From the NCBI GenBank assembly GCA_028713655.1, contig JAQTNW010000028.1, positions 1 to 43,888 on the forward strand: 43,888 nt of DNA. The letters are read 5' to 3'. Below, piece by piece: positions 34,805 through 43,266 of the stretch. The position numbers and the translations under genes are program-made. This stretch comes from Candidatus Methylacidiphilales bacterium. GTDB taxonomy: Bacteria; Verrucomicrobiota; Verrucomicrobiia; Methylacidiphilales; JAAUTS01. Positions within the stretch are counted from its first letter, which is position 1. The number at the start of each line of letters is the position of its first letter. The notes below the pieces were generated by a model that was given only the letters and a program-made list of their open reading frames with translations, was not told the DNA's origin and searched no databases.

Positions 34805-36192
34805 GCGCCCCCCTTCTTTTCCAGTTCCAACACCACGCGCTCCATTTTTTCGCTCCGGGAACCCTTGACCAGGATCTGGTCGTCTTCCATGGAATGATTC
34901 CAATAGTAATGTGTCAGTGAATCCAAATCCTCAAAGGCTTTCGCATTGCCTGCGGGCAAGCCTCCCGCCCGGGCGCCTTCAGCCAGCTCTCCAGCCATCG
35001 GCCCGCTGGAAAACAGCAATCCCACTCCTTCTTTCGCCGCCATCCGGCCCGTCCAGCGGTGCAATTCCGCGGCCGACGCCCCCAATTCCCCCATTGAACC
35101 CAAAAGCGCAACCCGGCGTCCGTTTCCCGGCAGGCGGCACAATGTTTGAAATGCCGCCAGCATGGAGTCAGGACTTGCGTTATAGCTGTCATCCATCATC
35201 CAGCCCTTCCGGAAACGGCGGACCGAAAGGCGGTTCTTCATTCCCTGGACCGACCCCAATCCACGGGCCACTTCCCCGAGTGTCAGCCCCAATTCGATTC
35301 CAAGGGCGCCGGCCAGTGCGGCGTTCTGTACCATGTGCCAGCCGGGAACCGGCAGCCGGATTTCCACATTTCCGTCCGGAGCGAAAAATACAAACCGCGT
35401 GCTGTCGGCCATAAACTCCTTCGCCTGGATGCGGTACGCGCAGTCCAGTCCCGATCCCGCAAGAACCACCCGCCCACTGCTTTCCATGGAGAGCGCCCGG
35501 GCCAGCTCATTATCCCCATTCAGGATTGCCAGCCCTTTTGGCGGCAAATGCCGGATCACCTGCGATTTTTCGGCGGCAATTTCCTTCCGGTCGGCAAAGG
35601 CTTCAATATGGGCCCAGCCCACGGTGGTGATGATCCCGATGTCAGGCGCGGCCATGCGCACCAGGGGTTCCAGTTCGCCCGGATGATTCATTCCCATTTC
35701 CACCACGGCCCATTCATGGGAATCATCCAGCTCCAACAAGGTCATCGGCACCCCGATGTGATTGTTCAAATTGCCCCGTGTCTGGTGCGTCTTGAAACGG
35801 ATCGAAAGCACCGCCGCCGCGAATTCCTTGGTGCTGGTCTTGCCATTGCTGCCGGTAATCGCAACCACTTTGACAGGGAGTGATTTACGGTAGCGATGTG
35901 CCAGTTGCTGAAAAGCCTTCAAGGTGTCCCCGACCTGGATCAGGCTGAAGCCTTGCGCGGCGGTAAATCCATCCGGAATCCTGTGTACCAGCGCGGCAAC
36001 GGCCCCCGCAGCGGCGGCCTGTGACAGAAAATCATGGCCGTCAAACGCATCGCCCTTGAGAGCCACAAACAGGTCGCCCGGTTGCAGGGTGCGGGTGTCC
36101 GTCCAAACGCGGACGACATGCCTTTCCGCCTGGTTGCCGATGAGCTTGCCCCCGGCCATTTCCGCAAGTTTTCCAAGAGAAAGCGGTATCAT
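34789..36192 (-). CDS. murF: UDP-MurNAc-tripeptide--D-Ala-D-Ala ligase MurF
   Basis: MurF adds the D-Ala-D-Ala made by Ddl. The 467 residues contain the P-loop GSNGKTS (114-120), TRGNLNNHIGVPMTLLEL, VVEMGMNHPGELEPL, DDSYNASPDSMLAAF and RVALLGSMGELG, the standard MurF set. It overlaps the murE stop by 4 bp (ATGA) and the mraY start at its other end, indicating tight coupling. Confidence 0.96.
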   Translation of the reverse strand: MIPLSLGKLAEMAGGKLIGNQAERHVVRVWTDTRTLQPGDLFVALKGDAFDGHDFLSQAAAAGAVAALVHRIPDGFTAAQGFSLIQVGDTLKAFQQLAHRYRKSLPVKVVAITGSNGKTSTKEFAAAVLSIRFKTHQTRGNLNNHIGVPMTLLELDDSHEWAVVEMGMNHPGELEPLVRMAAPDIGIITTVGWAHIEAFADRKEIAAEKSQVIRHLPPKGLAILNGDNELARALSMESSGRVVLAGSGLDCAYRIQAKEFMADSTRFVFFAPDGNVEIRLPVPGWHMVQNAALAGALGIELGLTLGEVARGLGSVQGMKNRLSVRRFRKGWMMDDSYNASPDSMLAAFQTLCRLPGNGRRVALLGSMGELGASAAELHRWTGRMAAKEGVGLLFSSGPMAGELAEGARAGGLPAGNAKAFEDLDSLTHYYWNHSMEDDQILVKGSRSEKMERVVLELEKKGGACCIS

Positions 36193-37652
36193 GCGGCGCC
36201 TCCCTTTAAAATCCGCGCGGCCACTTCCGCATCCGAAAAATGATGAAGCTCGCCCGCAATCTCCTGCGTTGTTTCATGACCCTTCCCGGCCAGCAGCACC
36301 AAATCCCCCTCGCCGGCCCCCTTCAAAATGGCCGCAATGGCTTCGGCCCGGTTCGGCGCCACGCTGTAATTGGAAAATTCCGGGACTCCCGCCGTCATTT
36401 CGCTCAAAATGGCTCCGGGATCTTCGCTTCTCGGATTATCGGACGTGAAAACAACCCGGTCCGCAAGCTCACAGGCCGCACGCGCCATCAACGGGCGCTT
36501 GCTCCGGTCGCGGTCGCCGCCACAACCGATCAGGATATGCAGCTTGCCCCGGCACAGCAGCCGGACGCTTTGCAGGACATTGCGCACCGCGTCATCGGTG
36601 TGCGCGTAATCAACCAGCACGGAAAACGGCCCTTCATGCTCGACGGGTTGCAACCGTCCCGGAACCGGCGGCGCGTCTTTCATCCAGGCCGCCATCTGGG
36701 CGGGGTCGCAGCCGCGGGGCAGCATGACCGCAAGCGCGGCCAGCATGTTGGAAACATTGAAACGGCCCACCCAGCGCGTTTGAATGCGGAGGGTTCCTTC
36801 CGGGCTTTCAAAATCAAAGGTCGTTCCATCGGCGCGAAACTCCATGCGGTCGGCGCGGTACATGGCCGCCGCGTCAAATCCAAAGGTCGCCACATGGACA
36901 CCCGGCGCAATGAACTCGGCCATTCTTTTGCCATAAGCGTCATCAATATTGACAACCGCGCGGGAGCCCGGCGCCAGGCCGGAAAACAGTTTTGCCTTCG
37001 CGCTGAAATAATTTTCCATTTTGATGTGAAAATCGAGGTGGTCGCGCGTGAGGTTGGTGAAGGCCGCGGTCCGGAATGGAATGCCGTACACGCGTTCCAG
37101 TTCCAGCGCATGGGAGGAAACCTCCATCACAACCGCCCGGCAGCCCGCATCCCGCATTTCTGCAAGCAGCGCCTGAAGGTCGGCGCTTTCCGGCGTGGTG
37201 CGCGAAGCGTGGAGCTTCCGGCGTCCGGCCCGGTATTCCACGGTTCCTATCAATCCACAGGAGATATTCAACTTCTCAAACAGGTAATGCAACAAATAGG
37301 CCGTCGAGGTCTTCCCGTTGGTCCCGGTGACGCCGATCATTTCCAGCCGGTCCGCCGGATTCCCGTAAAAATTGGCGGCTGTCTGCGACAAGGCCCTGCG
37401 GCCCGAATCCACAACCAGCACGGGACAATCCACCGTTTCCGCGGGCAGTTCTTCAAGGATCAAGGCCGACGCCCCGCGCCGTACCGCCTCCGGCACAAAA
37501 CGGTGGCCGTCCGACTTCAACCCTTTCCAGGTGCAAAAAGCCGAGCCCGGTCGCACCTGCGCCACATCATAAGCCACGCCGCTGATCTCCGGATCCGCGT
37601 CCCCGGAGCGGGTCTCGACCTCCAAATTGGAAATGACCGAGCTCAGTTTCAC
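36189..37652 (-). CDS. murE: UDP-MurNAc-dipeptide--diaminopimelate ligase MurE
   Basis: MurE adds the third residue of the stem peptide. The 487 residues have the P-loop GTNGKTSTAYLL (110-121), HASRTTPESADLQALL, FTNLTRDHLDFH, VDYAHTDDAVRNVLQ and GCGGDRDRSKRPLMA. The specificity motif reads DNPRSEDP; DNPR is the meso-diaminopimelate form, so the peptidoglycan is of the usual Gram-negative A1-gamma type. The GTG start overlaps the ftsI stop (GTGA). Confidence 0.96.
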   Translation of the reverse strand: MKLSSVISNLEVETRSGDADPEISGVAYDVAQVRPGSAFCTWKGLKSDGHRFVPEAVRRGASALILEELPAETVDCPVLVVDSGRRALSQTAANFYGNPADRLEMIGVTGTNGKTSTAYLLHYLFEKLNISCGLIGTVEYRAGRRKLHASRTTPESADLQALLAEMRDAGCRAVVMEVSSHALELERVYGIPFRTAAFTNLTRDHLDFHIKMENYFSAKAKLFSGLAPGSRAVVNIDDAYGKRMAEFIAPGVHVATFGFDAAAMYRADRMEFRADGTTFDFESPEGTLRIQTRWVGRFNVSNMLAALAVMLPRGCDPAQMAAWMKDAPPVPGRLQPVEHEGPFSVLVDYAHTDDAVRNVLQSVRLLCRGKLHILIGCGGDRDRSKRPLMARAACELADRVVFTSDNPRSEDPGAILSEMTAGVPEFSNYSVAPNRAEAIAAILKGAGEGDLVLLAGKGHETTQEIAGELHHFSDAEVAARILKGGAA

Positions 37653-39415
37653 GGTTTTGGACCTTTCGCCAGCATGGTGACCGGATCTTTCGGGACCATG
37701 TTCAATTGCTGGGCCACTTGTGTCGCAATATTCTTGAAAGCCGGTCCGGCCACCTTGCCGCCGTAATAAACCTTTCCCTGGGGTTCATCGACCAGGATCG
37801 AAACCAGAAACTGCGGATTCTCCGACGGCACAAATCCCAAAAACGAACTGTAATAGGCGCCGCCGGAATAACTGCCGTTGACCAGCTTCCAGGCAGTCCC
37901 TGTTTTTCCGGAAACGGTGAATTTATCCAGCCTGGCCGCGGAACCCGTCCCGCCGTCCTCGACAACGCCCTCAAGCGCCTGCCGAACCTGTGCCGCCACC
38001 TCGGGAGTCACCACCTGCCGCACCACCCTCGGAAGATATTCCTTCACAACACGCCCGCTTGGGTCCATCACGGACTTCACCAGGACCGGTTCCATCAGTT
38101 TTCCGCCGTTGGCGATTGACGCCATCGCCATGGTCATCTGCAAATTGGTCACGCCAACCTCGTAACCTATCGGCACGCGGGTGAGCGAAAGTTTGGTCCA
38201 ATAATTTGTAGGGCGCAGGATTCCCTTTTGTTCCCCCGGCAACGCCAGCCTGGGATTTTGCGCGCAATCCCCGAATCCCATCAGCCGGATCTGGCGGTAG
38301 AGCCGCTCCTCTCCCAGCGCCAGCCCGAGTTTGGCAAACGCAATGTTGCTGGACACTTTCAAGGCCTCGCGGAATGGCAGGGTGCCGTGGGGCGAGGTGT
38401 CCTTCAGTTCCTGGCCCGCATAAAAAAAGCTCCCGTTTTCGCAAAAAATAGGCGTATCAAGGCCGACAATCCCCTCGCTCAGCACAGCCGCGCTCGTGAC
38501 GATCTTGAATGTCGAGCCCGGCTCGTAGATGTCCGTGATTGCGCAATCGCGCAGGTTGGAGATCGGCTCCATGGTCTTGCGGTCGTTCGGATCAAACGTG
38601 GGCCGGTTGGTAATGCCCAGAATTTCACCCGTTGAAGGGCGCATCACGATGATGCTCACTGTCTTGGGGGAATATTCCCGGCACAACCGGTCAGCCTCCT
38701 CCTCGATCACATGCTGGACCACCTGGTCAAGCGTGAGCACCACATCCAACCCGTTGCGGGGTTGGCGGTCATATTGGCGATAGGCCGCGATTTCCTTGCG
38801 CGAGGCGTTGAGAACTATGCGCCGTTCCCCGGGGATTCCGGTGAGATATTTGTCAAACACCTGTTCGATCCCGAACACGCCCTGCTCGGTCTGGATCGAG
38901 GTTTGGTATTCATCCAGAGTCTTCTCAACCTGGTTGGTAAAACCCACCACATGGCTGGCTTCCGCCCCGTTCGGATAAATCCGCTTGATGCGGTCGGAAA
39001 AAATCAGGGGCTTGTACTTCAACTCCTTGAGCTGTTCCAGCGTCGCGGAATCCAATTCCTGGCGGATCAACAGATCCCGCTTCTCGGGAGCAACCAAGCC
39101 CCGCAGTTCCTCGGGCGCCATGGAAAGAATGTGAGCCACCGGCTCCAGGCCTTCGGGATTTTCCAGCGCCAGTTTCCCGTCAATCCGCAGATCGGTCACC
39201 GGGGTGCTCTGGGCCAAAACCCGGTTTTGGCAGTCCAGTATCCGGCCGCGCACGGGCGCAATGGGACGCACCGCATACTGCTTGCGGATGGCTTCGTCGC
39301 GGTATTTCTCGTGGCAGACCAGTTGCAAATACACCAACCGTCCGGAAATGACGGTGAAGGCAAGCGCAAAGAGCACGATGGCCATCATGGCCCGTACGCG
39401 CATCTTATCGCTCAC
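37649..39415 (-). CDS. ftsI: septal peptidoglycan transpeptidase FtsI (class B PBP)
   Basis: The 588-residue protein has one N-terminal TM (MMAIVLFALAFTVISGRLVYL), a class B dimerisation domain (VRGRILDCQNRVLA), and the penicillin-binding motifs SxxK at S301-K304 (EPGSTFKIV), SSN at 355-357 and KTG at 504-506 (VSGKTGTAWK). No PASTA domain follows. GTG 39415 is chosen because GGGAGG lies 6 bases upstream; ATG 39403 is an alternative. It overlaps the ftsL stop by 11 bp. Confidence 0.95.
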   Translation of the reverse strand: MSDKMRVRAMMAIVLFALAFTVISGRLVYLQLVCHEKYRDEAIRKQYAVRPIAPVRGRILDCQNRVLAQSTPVTDLRIDGKLALENPEGLEPVAHILSMAPEELRGLVAPEKRDLLIRQELDSATLEQLKELKYKPLIFSDRIKRIYPNGAEASHVVGFTNQVEKTLDEYQTSIQTEQGVFGIEQVFDKYLTGIPGERRIVLNASRKEIAAYRQYDRQPRNGLDVVLTLDQVVQHVIEEEADRLCREYSPKTVSIIVMRPSTGEILGITNRPTFDPNDRKTMEPISNLRDCAITDIYEPGSTFKIVTSAAVLSEGIVGLDTPIFCENGSFFYAGQELKDTSPHGTLPFREALKVSSNIAFAKLGLALGEERLYRQIRLMGFGDCAQNPRLALPGEQKGILRPTNYWTKLSLTRVPIGYEVGVTNLQMTMAMASIANGGKLMEPVLVKSVMDPSGRVVKEYLPRVVRQVVTPEVAAQVRQALEGVVEDGGTGSAARLDKFTVSGKTGTAWKLVNGSYSGGAYYSSFLGFVPSENPQFLVSILVDEPQGKVYYGGKVAGPAFKNIATQVAQQLNMVPKDPVTMLAKGPKP

Positions 39416-39776
39416 GGTAGGCCTCCCGCTTGGCCAGCAGCGAACCCGGAGGCCGCATGGATTGGCTGGGAATCCGGGCCTCCACCTGGGCAAGGCTGGA
39501 AATCGGCACCATGCCCATTTTCAGATACGCCAGCTTTTGCTCGAGAAACCTGGGGCTCTTCAGCTTGTCAACCTGCAAGTACAAACCCGCGTTCTTTTTC
39601 CGGATTTCGTCCAGGGTTAACTCCAGCTTTCTGTTATCGTCCGCCAGCCGGATGATCTTGACCTGCAGGAAAACGAAAACCAGGCCGAACAGCGTCAGGA
39701 CAAAGCAAAGCGTGAACAGTTTCCACAACTTGTGCGTCTGCAGGCTGTTGGCGGGCTTGAGGCGGTTCCGGTTCAT
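39405..39776 (-). CDS. ftsL: FtsL-like divisome protein
   Basis: This is a 123-residue bitopic protein with a basic N-terminus (MNRNRLKPANSLQTHKLWK), one TM (LFTLCFVLTLFGLVFVFLQVKII), and a heptad-rich coiled coil (IRLADDNRKLELTLDEIRKKNAGLYLQVDKLKS). Sequence conservation in FtsL is low. The call rests on topology, size and position between rsmH and ftsI. It is joined to rsmH by an ATGA overlap. Confidence 0.85.
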   Translation of the reverse strand: MNRNRLKPANSLQTHKLWKLFTLCFVLTLFGLVFVFLQVKIIRLADDNRKLELTLDEIRKKNAGLYLQVDKLKSPRFLEQKLAYLKMGMVPISSLAQVEARIPSQSMRPPGSLLAKREAYRER

Positions 39777-40687
39777 GAAAGTTTCTCCGCCACCCGCAAC
39801 CGGGCGCTCCGTGCCCGCGGATTTTTTAAAACTTCTGCTTCCGACGGCAGCCAGCGCCCGATTTTCCGAAAGGTATAATCCGGGTTCGGCAGGCCGAAGG
39901 CATACTCCGTGCCGCGGATTTCAGGAAGACTGCGCCGTTCAATGAAACTTTTCACCCGCCGGTCCTCCAGCGCGTGGAAACTGATCGCGGCAAAACGCCC
40001 GCCCGGTTTGAGCGCCCCGGGCACGGCGGGCAAAGCTTCTTCCAACGCTTCCAGTTCGCCATTCACCGCAATGCGCAACGCTTGAAAGGTCTTGGTTGCG
40101 GGATGAATTTTGCGGTTGCGCCTTCCTCCCAGGACTTTTTCCACCAAAGCCGCCAGCGGAGCGGTGCGGGTAAAACGCTCCTTTTCACGGGCCTGCACGA
40201 TCGCGCGCGCAATGCGCCGGGCTTCGCGTTCCTCGCCCAGCCGGAAAATCAAGTCCGCCAGTTCCGCTTCACTGGAGCTGTTCACCAGGTCGGCCGCGGT
40301 CATTTCCTGGGACGGATCCATCCGCATGTCGAGAGGCCCGTGCTGTTGAAAACTGAATCCGCGCTCCGCGTCATTCAACTGCGGTGAGGAAACCCCGAGG
40401 TCCATCAAAATGCCGTCAAACGACCCGAACTCGGCATGGACCTGGGCCAGTTCCGAGAAATTACGCCGCCGGAAAACAAAGCGCGGTTGGAACTCGGCCT
40501 CAAGACCGCGGGCGCAGGCTTCCGCGTCAGGATCGCGGTCCAGCGCAACAACACGGGCGCCCCTTTCGAGCATGGCGCGGGCGTGCCCGCCGCGGCCAAA
40601 GGTCGCGTCCAGGATGTACTTCCCCGGGGTTGGTTCCAATGCTTTCATGGTTTCTTCCAGCAAAACCGGTTGGTGTTCCGCCTCCAT
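39773..40687 (-). CDS. rsmH: 16S rRNA (cytosine-1402-N4)-methyltransferase RsmH
   Basis: RsmH (MraW) methylates C1402 in the ribosomal decoding centre. The 304 residues show HQPVLLEETMKAL at the start, AdoMet loop DATFGRGGHARAML, DGILMDLGVSSPQLNDAERGFSFQ, GPLDMRMD, and the C-terminal FAAISFHALEDRRVKSFI and NPRARSARLRVAEK. It is a standard dcw member, here separated from mraZ by a small unknown ORF. Confidence 0.96.
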   Translation of the reverse strand: MEAEHQPVLLEETMKALEPTPGKYILDATFGRGGHARAMLERGARVVALDRDPDAEACARGLEAEFQPRFVFRRRNFSELAQVHAEFGSFDGILMDLGVSSPQLNDAERGFSFQQHGPLDMRMDPSQEMTAADLVNSSSEAELADLIFRLGEEREARRIARAIVQAREKERFTRTAPLAALVEKVLGGRRNRKIHPATKTFQALRIAVNGELEALEEALPAVPGALKPGGRFAAISFHALEDRRVKSFIERRSLPEIRGTEYAFGLPNPDYTFRKIGRWLPSEAEVLKNPRARSARLRVAEKLS

Positions 40688-40701
40688 GTTTCGGGCGGCC
40701 C

Positions 40702-40899
40702 TTACACCGTCCCGGAATCCGGGCCGGGCGGACGCTGCGGCGCCGCAGCCCCCCTGCGGGACCGCTGGAGAATGTCCCAGCAGTGGTTGAATTTTTCACG
40801 CAACAGGCGGCGGCTCAAATCCTCCGGCTGCATCATGAATGGCAGGCGGCGCGCATTGATCTTGTTGTTCAACTCTTGATAATCGGCAATTTTGTTCAT
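40702..40899 (-). CDS. 65-residue protein of unknown function between mraZ and rsmH
   Basis: A short frame starts with ATGA overlapping the mraZ stop and ends 14 bp before the rsmH ATG. The product (MNKIADYQELNNKINARRLP..., then QPEDLSRRLLREKFNHCWDIL, then a Pro/Arg-rich tail RGAAAPQRPPGPDSG) is charged and helical, with no signal peptide or TM. The precise overlap and position suggest a translated gene. I know no family for it. The plus-strand frames opposite are shadows. Confidence 0.65.
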   Translation of the reverse strand: MNKIADYQELNNKINARRLPFMMQPEDLSRRLLREKFNHCWDILQRSRRGAAAPQRPPGPDSGTV

Positions 40900-41336
40900 A
40901 ATCCGGCCCCTTTCAGTACGCTTTCCATTGTCAGCGGGCCCGAAGCATCCCTCTTCCACTTCTCGGGGCTCCAAATCTCAAAATGGTCGAAACGCCCCGC
41001 CAACACGGCGTTTTTTTGCAGCCCGGCGGCCTGGCGGATGCGGTCCTTGATGCTGATGCGATGCTGCGGATCCAGTTCAACGCTTTGGATGCGGGAAGCA
41101 AGTTCCTCGAAGCTTTTGCGGTTCGGGTCGGCGATGGAGGCCGACTCCAGGGTTTTCATTTTTGCCGCCAGCCAACTGCCAGGATAGACCTTCAGGCAGC
41201 CGGGTTCGGGGGGCATGACATACAGGCGGGTTTCGAAGCCGTCGCCGCGCCATTCTTTGGGCACGGTGATGCGGCCTTTTTCGTCGAAGGCGTGCTCAAA
41301 CGTATCGGTATAAACGAGCTTGAACGTATCGGACAT
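40896..41336 (-). CDS. mraZ: transcriptional regulator MraZ
   Basis: MraZ is an AbrB-like DNA-binding protein that represses its own dcw operon in species where it has been studied. The 146 residues hold two SpoVT/AbrB-like repeats: FEHAFDEKGRITVPKEWR (near 14-31) and VELDPQHRISIKDRIRQAAGL (near 84-104), with an IWSPEKW end. It is the first gene of the dcw operon, with the promoter and box-like repeats directly upstream. It is joined by ATGA overlap to the next small ORF. Confidence 0.95.
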   Translation of the reverse strand: MSDTFKLVYTDTFEHAFDEKGRITVPKEWRGDGFETRLYVMPPEPGCLKVYPGSWLAAKMKTLESASIADPNRKSFEELASRIQSVELDPQHRISIKDRIRQAAGLQKNAVLAGRFDHFEIWSPEKWKRDASGPLTMESVLKGAGL

Positions 41337-41379
41337 GGCCGCATTTCCCTACACATCGGGATCTTATTGATCCACAACG

Positions 41380-41404
41380 CCCCCTTTTAAACCATATTCT
41401 CCCA
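41380..41404 (-). promoter_or_regulatory. MraZ-type box repeats overlapping the promoter
   Basis: Reading the minus strand, TGGGA (41404-41400), TGGTT (41394-41390) and GGGGG (41384-41380) recur at exactly 10-bp spacing, one helical turn. MraZ of other bacteria binds TGGG-type direct repeats with this periodicity in its own promoter. The boxes cover the spacer and -10, so binding would repress. Confidence 0.6.
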
Positions 41405-41414
41405 CTTTCGTCAA
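41386..41414 (-). promoter_or_regulatory. sigma-70-type promoter of the dcw operon
   Basis: On the minus strand TTGACG (41414-41409) and TTTAAA (41391-41386) are separated by exactly 17 bp, about 50 bp upstream of the mraZ ATG. The -35 matches consensus at 5 of 6 and the -10 at 4 of 6. Confidence 0.65.
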
Positions 41415-41670
41415 TTTTTTATCGAATCTTTTGTCAGTAAATGCCTTACAACGAATCGGGGGTCAGGTCAGGCTTCATCCGCCGCCCAAAGGCAGGCAAA
41501 ACCCCAAGCTTGACGAAAAATGCCCCGGTTCAAACACTAACTCGTTTATTAAGAATGACTTAAATAAATATCGAGAAGTGGAGACTATATGAGTTGGCAG
41601 AAATATCTCATCGAACTGCCAGTATTCAGTCCAAATACTGGGACTTAACACCGATCTTCGGATTCGCTGA

Positions 41671-41701
41671 GCGCTGAAGGCGCGGATCTATACCAGCCTG
41701 G
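41671..41701 (+). repeat. second locus of the ATACCAGCC hairpin module
   Basis: GCGC-TGAAG-GCGC (41671-41683) is followed by GGATCTATACCAGCCTGG. It matches the minus-strand module at 3723-3748 (hairpin, then CGATCTATACCAGCC) over GATCTATACCAGCC. The downstream hairpin of the module is missing here, so this copy is partial. Confidence 0.65.
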
Positions 41702-42056
41702 ACACGGATAAAAGTCCTACTCTTACTCTTACTCCATCTCAAACTCCTGCAAGCTAACACAATGTCTCGCGCCAAGCACGCCACGGGCGCAAAGGAAGAC
41801 GGATGAAAATGAGGAGTGTTTCATAATTCTGAATTCAAGCTTCTAAATTTTACCATGCCTCTCGGTTGCTTTAATCATTAAAAATGCATTTACAGTTCCT
41901 ACTCAGTTTCATCTTGTTTTGGGGATGGGAAGCGCCATAAACTGCCTGCATGCAGCGCCAACGGCAGGTTGTTCTCAATCGAATTGCCTTTGCAGGAATA
42001 CAACACGCTGCATTTTACATGCAATTGCAACCTGGGACTGAACAATACTGTTAGAC

Positions 42057-42365
42057 GTGAAAGATTTCCTTGAATCACTATCGCTTGGTTCTGGTGCGGC
42101 TCTTGTCGCTATTTGCTCAGCGCTCATCACGGCGCTATGGCGTTGCTTATTCCGAGAATGGACCGTCTGGCTTGCTGTGGCTCTGGTTCCTTTAACTGTT
42201 TCGGTTTGCCTCTATTGGTTCCCAGTCTGGCTTGGTGCGGATCGCGGGGAATACTCTAGTTGGACCTTTTTATTTGTCGGCGTATGGTCCTTGGCGGGCG
42301 TTGTTCCGTCTGCTATTATCGCTTTCATTATAGGTAGGCGCCATGCAAAGCGACCACATGTATAA
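42057..42365 (+). CDS. small three-TM membrane protein, unknown
   Basis: The 102-residue product has three hydrophobic segments (GAALVAICSALITALWRCLF, WTVWLAVALVPLTVSVCLYWF, FLFVGVWSLAGVVPSAIIAFII) and ends in a basic RRHAKRPHV tail. The start is a GTG directly after the heptamer GTTAGAC, without a Shine-Dalgarno sequence. No family recognised. It is the first of a set of plus-strand small ORFs. Confidence 0.65.
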   Translation: MKDFLESLSLGSGAALVAICSALITALWRCLFREWTVWLAVALVPLTVSVCLYWFPVWLGADRGEYSSWTFLFVGVWSLAGVVPSAIIAFIIGRRHAKRPHV

Positions 42366-42464
42366 TAAACCACTGCATGTAACTCAGGATGGCGCTTCCA
42401 ATTCCTCTATCGCGGAGGACGTCATCGGTCTCACGCGCCTGAGCTCTGGACATTCGACAAAAAT
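42366..42464 (+). repeat. 99-bp structured spacer between small ORFs
   Basis: The spacer has nested inverted repeats: CTCAGG (42383-42388) with CCTGAG (42438-42443), GGCGC (42391-42395) with GCGCC (42435-42439), and an inner hairpin TCCTC-TATCGCG-GAGGA (42403-42419). It ends GGACATTCGACAAAAAT just before the next ATG. It resembles, from memory, spacers repeated between small ORFs in some PVC genomes. It is not a canonical attC site. Confidence 0.45.
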
Positions 42465-42749
42465 ATGAAAACTATTCTTTGGCTAAGCACCGTAACCGCT
42501 GTTCTCGTTTTTATATATCTCCTCCTTTCTGTCAGTTTTCTTCCCATCATGGGCGTAGATGCAATTCTCACACCAGACCTGATAAGGCAGTCAACATACG
42601 AAGACAGGAAAGAAATGGTTGAAAATATACGGCGACTCATGAGCCCATCTGTTTTTCATTTAAGCGCAGTCGCTTTTGTCTGTATCGCAAATGGCTTATG
42701 CCTTTATCTCCTCAACCGTAAACAGAAAAAGGAAAGCCGAACAAGGTGA
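42465..42749 (+). CDS. small two-TM membrane protein, unknown
   Basis: The 94-residue product has an N-terminal TM (ILWLSTVTAVLVFIYLLLSV), a polar middle (TPDLIRQSTYEDRKEMVENIRRLM) and a second TM (VFHLSAVAFVCIANGLCLYLL), ending KQKKESRTR. No family recognised. The start ATG has no clear ribosome-binding site. Confidence 0.65.
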   Translation: MKTILWLSTVTAVLVFIYLLLSVSFLPIMGVDAILTPDLIRQSTYEDRKEMVENIRRLMSPSVFHLSAVAFVCIANGLCLYLLNRKQKKESRTR

Positions 42750-42771
42750 TGGGCCGCAATTTATAACGCTT

Positions 42772-43092
42772 ATGACATCAACCCGATTTTTTTGCATTTT
42801 TTGTTTAGCATGCACCATAGTTCTAAATGCGGTAGCTGGAGACAAGCCGCCGGAGTTGAAATCGTACAAGGGCGATATTGTAGTCTTCTTTCAAGCCGAA
42901 CAAGTTGCTCTCAATCCCATTTATCTTTATCCGGCAGCGAAATTTGAAGAGACTACACGTCAGCTTTCCAAACGAATTCACCTCGGAGACACAAAACGCG
43001 ATGTTACAAGGATTCTTGGCACGCCCGATCGCATTGAATCCAACGGCAAGTCAACCGCATGGCTTTACAACGCAAATGAGGTCAACGCTTGA
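42772..43092 (+). CDS. secreted protein with a BamE/SmpA-like segment
   Basis: The 106-residue product begins MTSTRFFCIFCLACTIVLNAVAG, a signal peptide. The C-terminal part IHLGDTKRDVTRILGTPDR followed by STAWLYNANE follows the pattern G-x-T-x-x-x-V-x-x-x-L-G-x-P-D...W-x-Y of BamE/OmlA-like domains. Those domains also occur in many unrelated small lipoproteins, so an outer-membrane assembly role is not claimed. ATG 42772 is preferred to upstream in-frame codons that overlap the previous gene. Confidence 0.65.
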   Translation: MTSTRFFCIFCLACTIVLNAVAGDKPPELKSYKGDIVVFFQAEQVALNPIYLYPAAKFEETTRQLSKRIHLGDTKRDVTRILGTPDRIESNGKSTAWLYNANEVNA

Positions 43093-43110
43093 CATTATTG
43101 ATCCGAAGAA

Positions 43111-43266
43111 ATGAAACTATGTATCGTCATGTTGGCACTATTTTTAGTTGCTGGATGCACCAGTTTCCCAACCACCGGAAAGGACGGACAGTCCCTTGGT
43201 CTTACCAAGACGAATATAGAAAACTGCGAACACGCGGAAGGTGATCTGGATAAAACTAAAAAATGA
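43111..43266 (+). CDS. 51-residue lipoprotein, unknown
   Basis: A short frame encodes MKLCIVMLALFLVAGCTSFP, a lipoprotein signal with lipobox LVAGC, and a 35-residue polar tail (DGQSLGLTKTNIENCEHAEG). ATCCGAAGAA lies just before the ATG. The stop overlaps the next start (ATGA), supporting real translation and coupling. Confidence 0.65.
   Translation: MKLCIVMLALFLVAGCTSFPTTGKDGQSLGLTKTNIENCEHAEGDLDKTKK

Larger units (their letters stand above)
41337..42056. other. 720-bp gene-free divergent region
   Basis: This is the only switch of coding strand in the window. It holds the dcw promoter at the left end, one palindromic repeat module (41671-41701), a purine/pyrimidine-mixed AT-rich stretch, and two perfect 10-bp palindromes, CTGCATGCAG (41946-41955) and TGCAATTGCA (42020-42029), just before the first plus-strand gene. 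I see no gene in it. Confidence 0.55.

Noticed and set aside
36240-37766. 508-codon plus-strand frame opposite murE/ftsI
   Set aside because: It lies antisense to two genes with complete catalytic motifs, and its His/Arg/Gly-rich composition is typical of a reverse-complement shadow. The same applies to the long plus frames at 13906-15060 and 23723-25021.
41756-41806. Stretch reading like a degraded GC-rich repeat (CTCGCGCCAAGC...GGGCGCAAAGGAAG)
   Set aside because: No clear palindrome or second copy in the window; not enough to call a repeat.
42050-42056. GTTAGAC before the GTG start, resembling the GTTRRRY end of an integron attC site
   Set aside because: No matching RYYYAAC partner was found within about 150 bp upstream, and no integrase is seen. 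Kept only as part of the cassette-array hypothesis.
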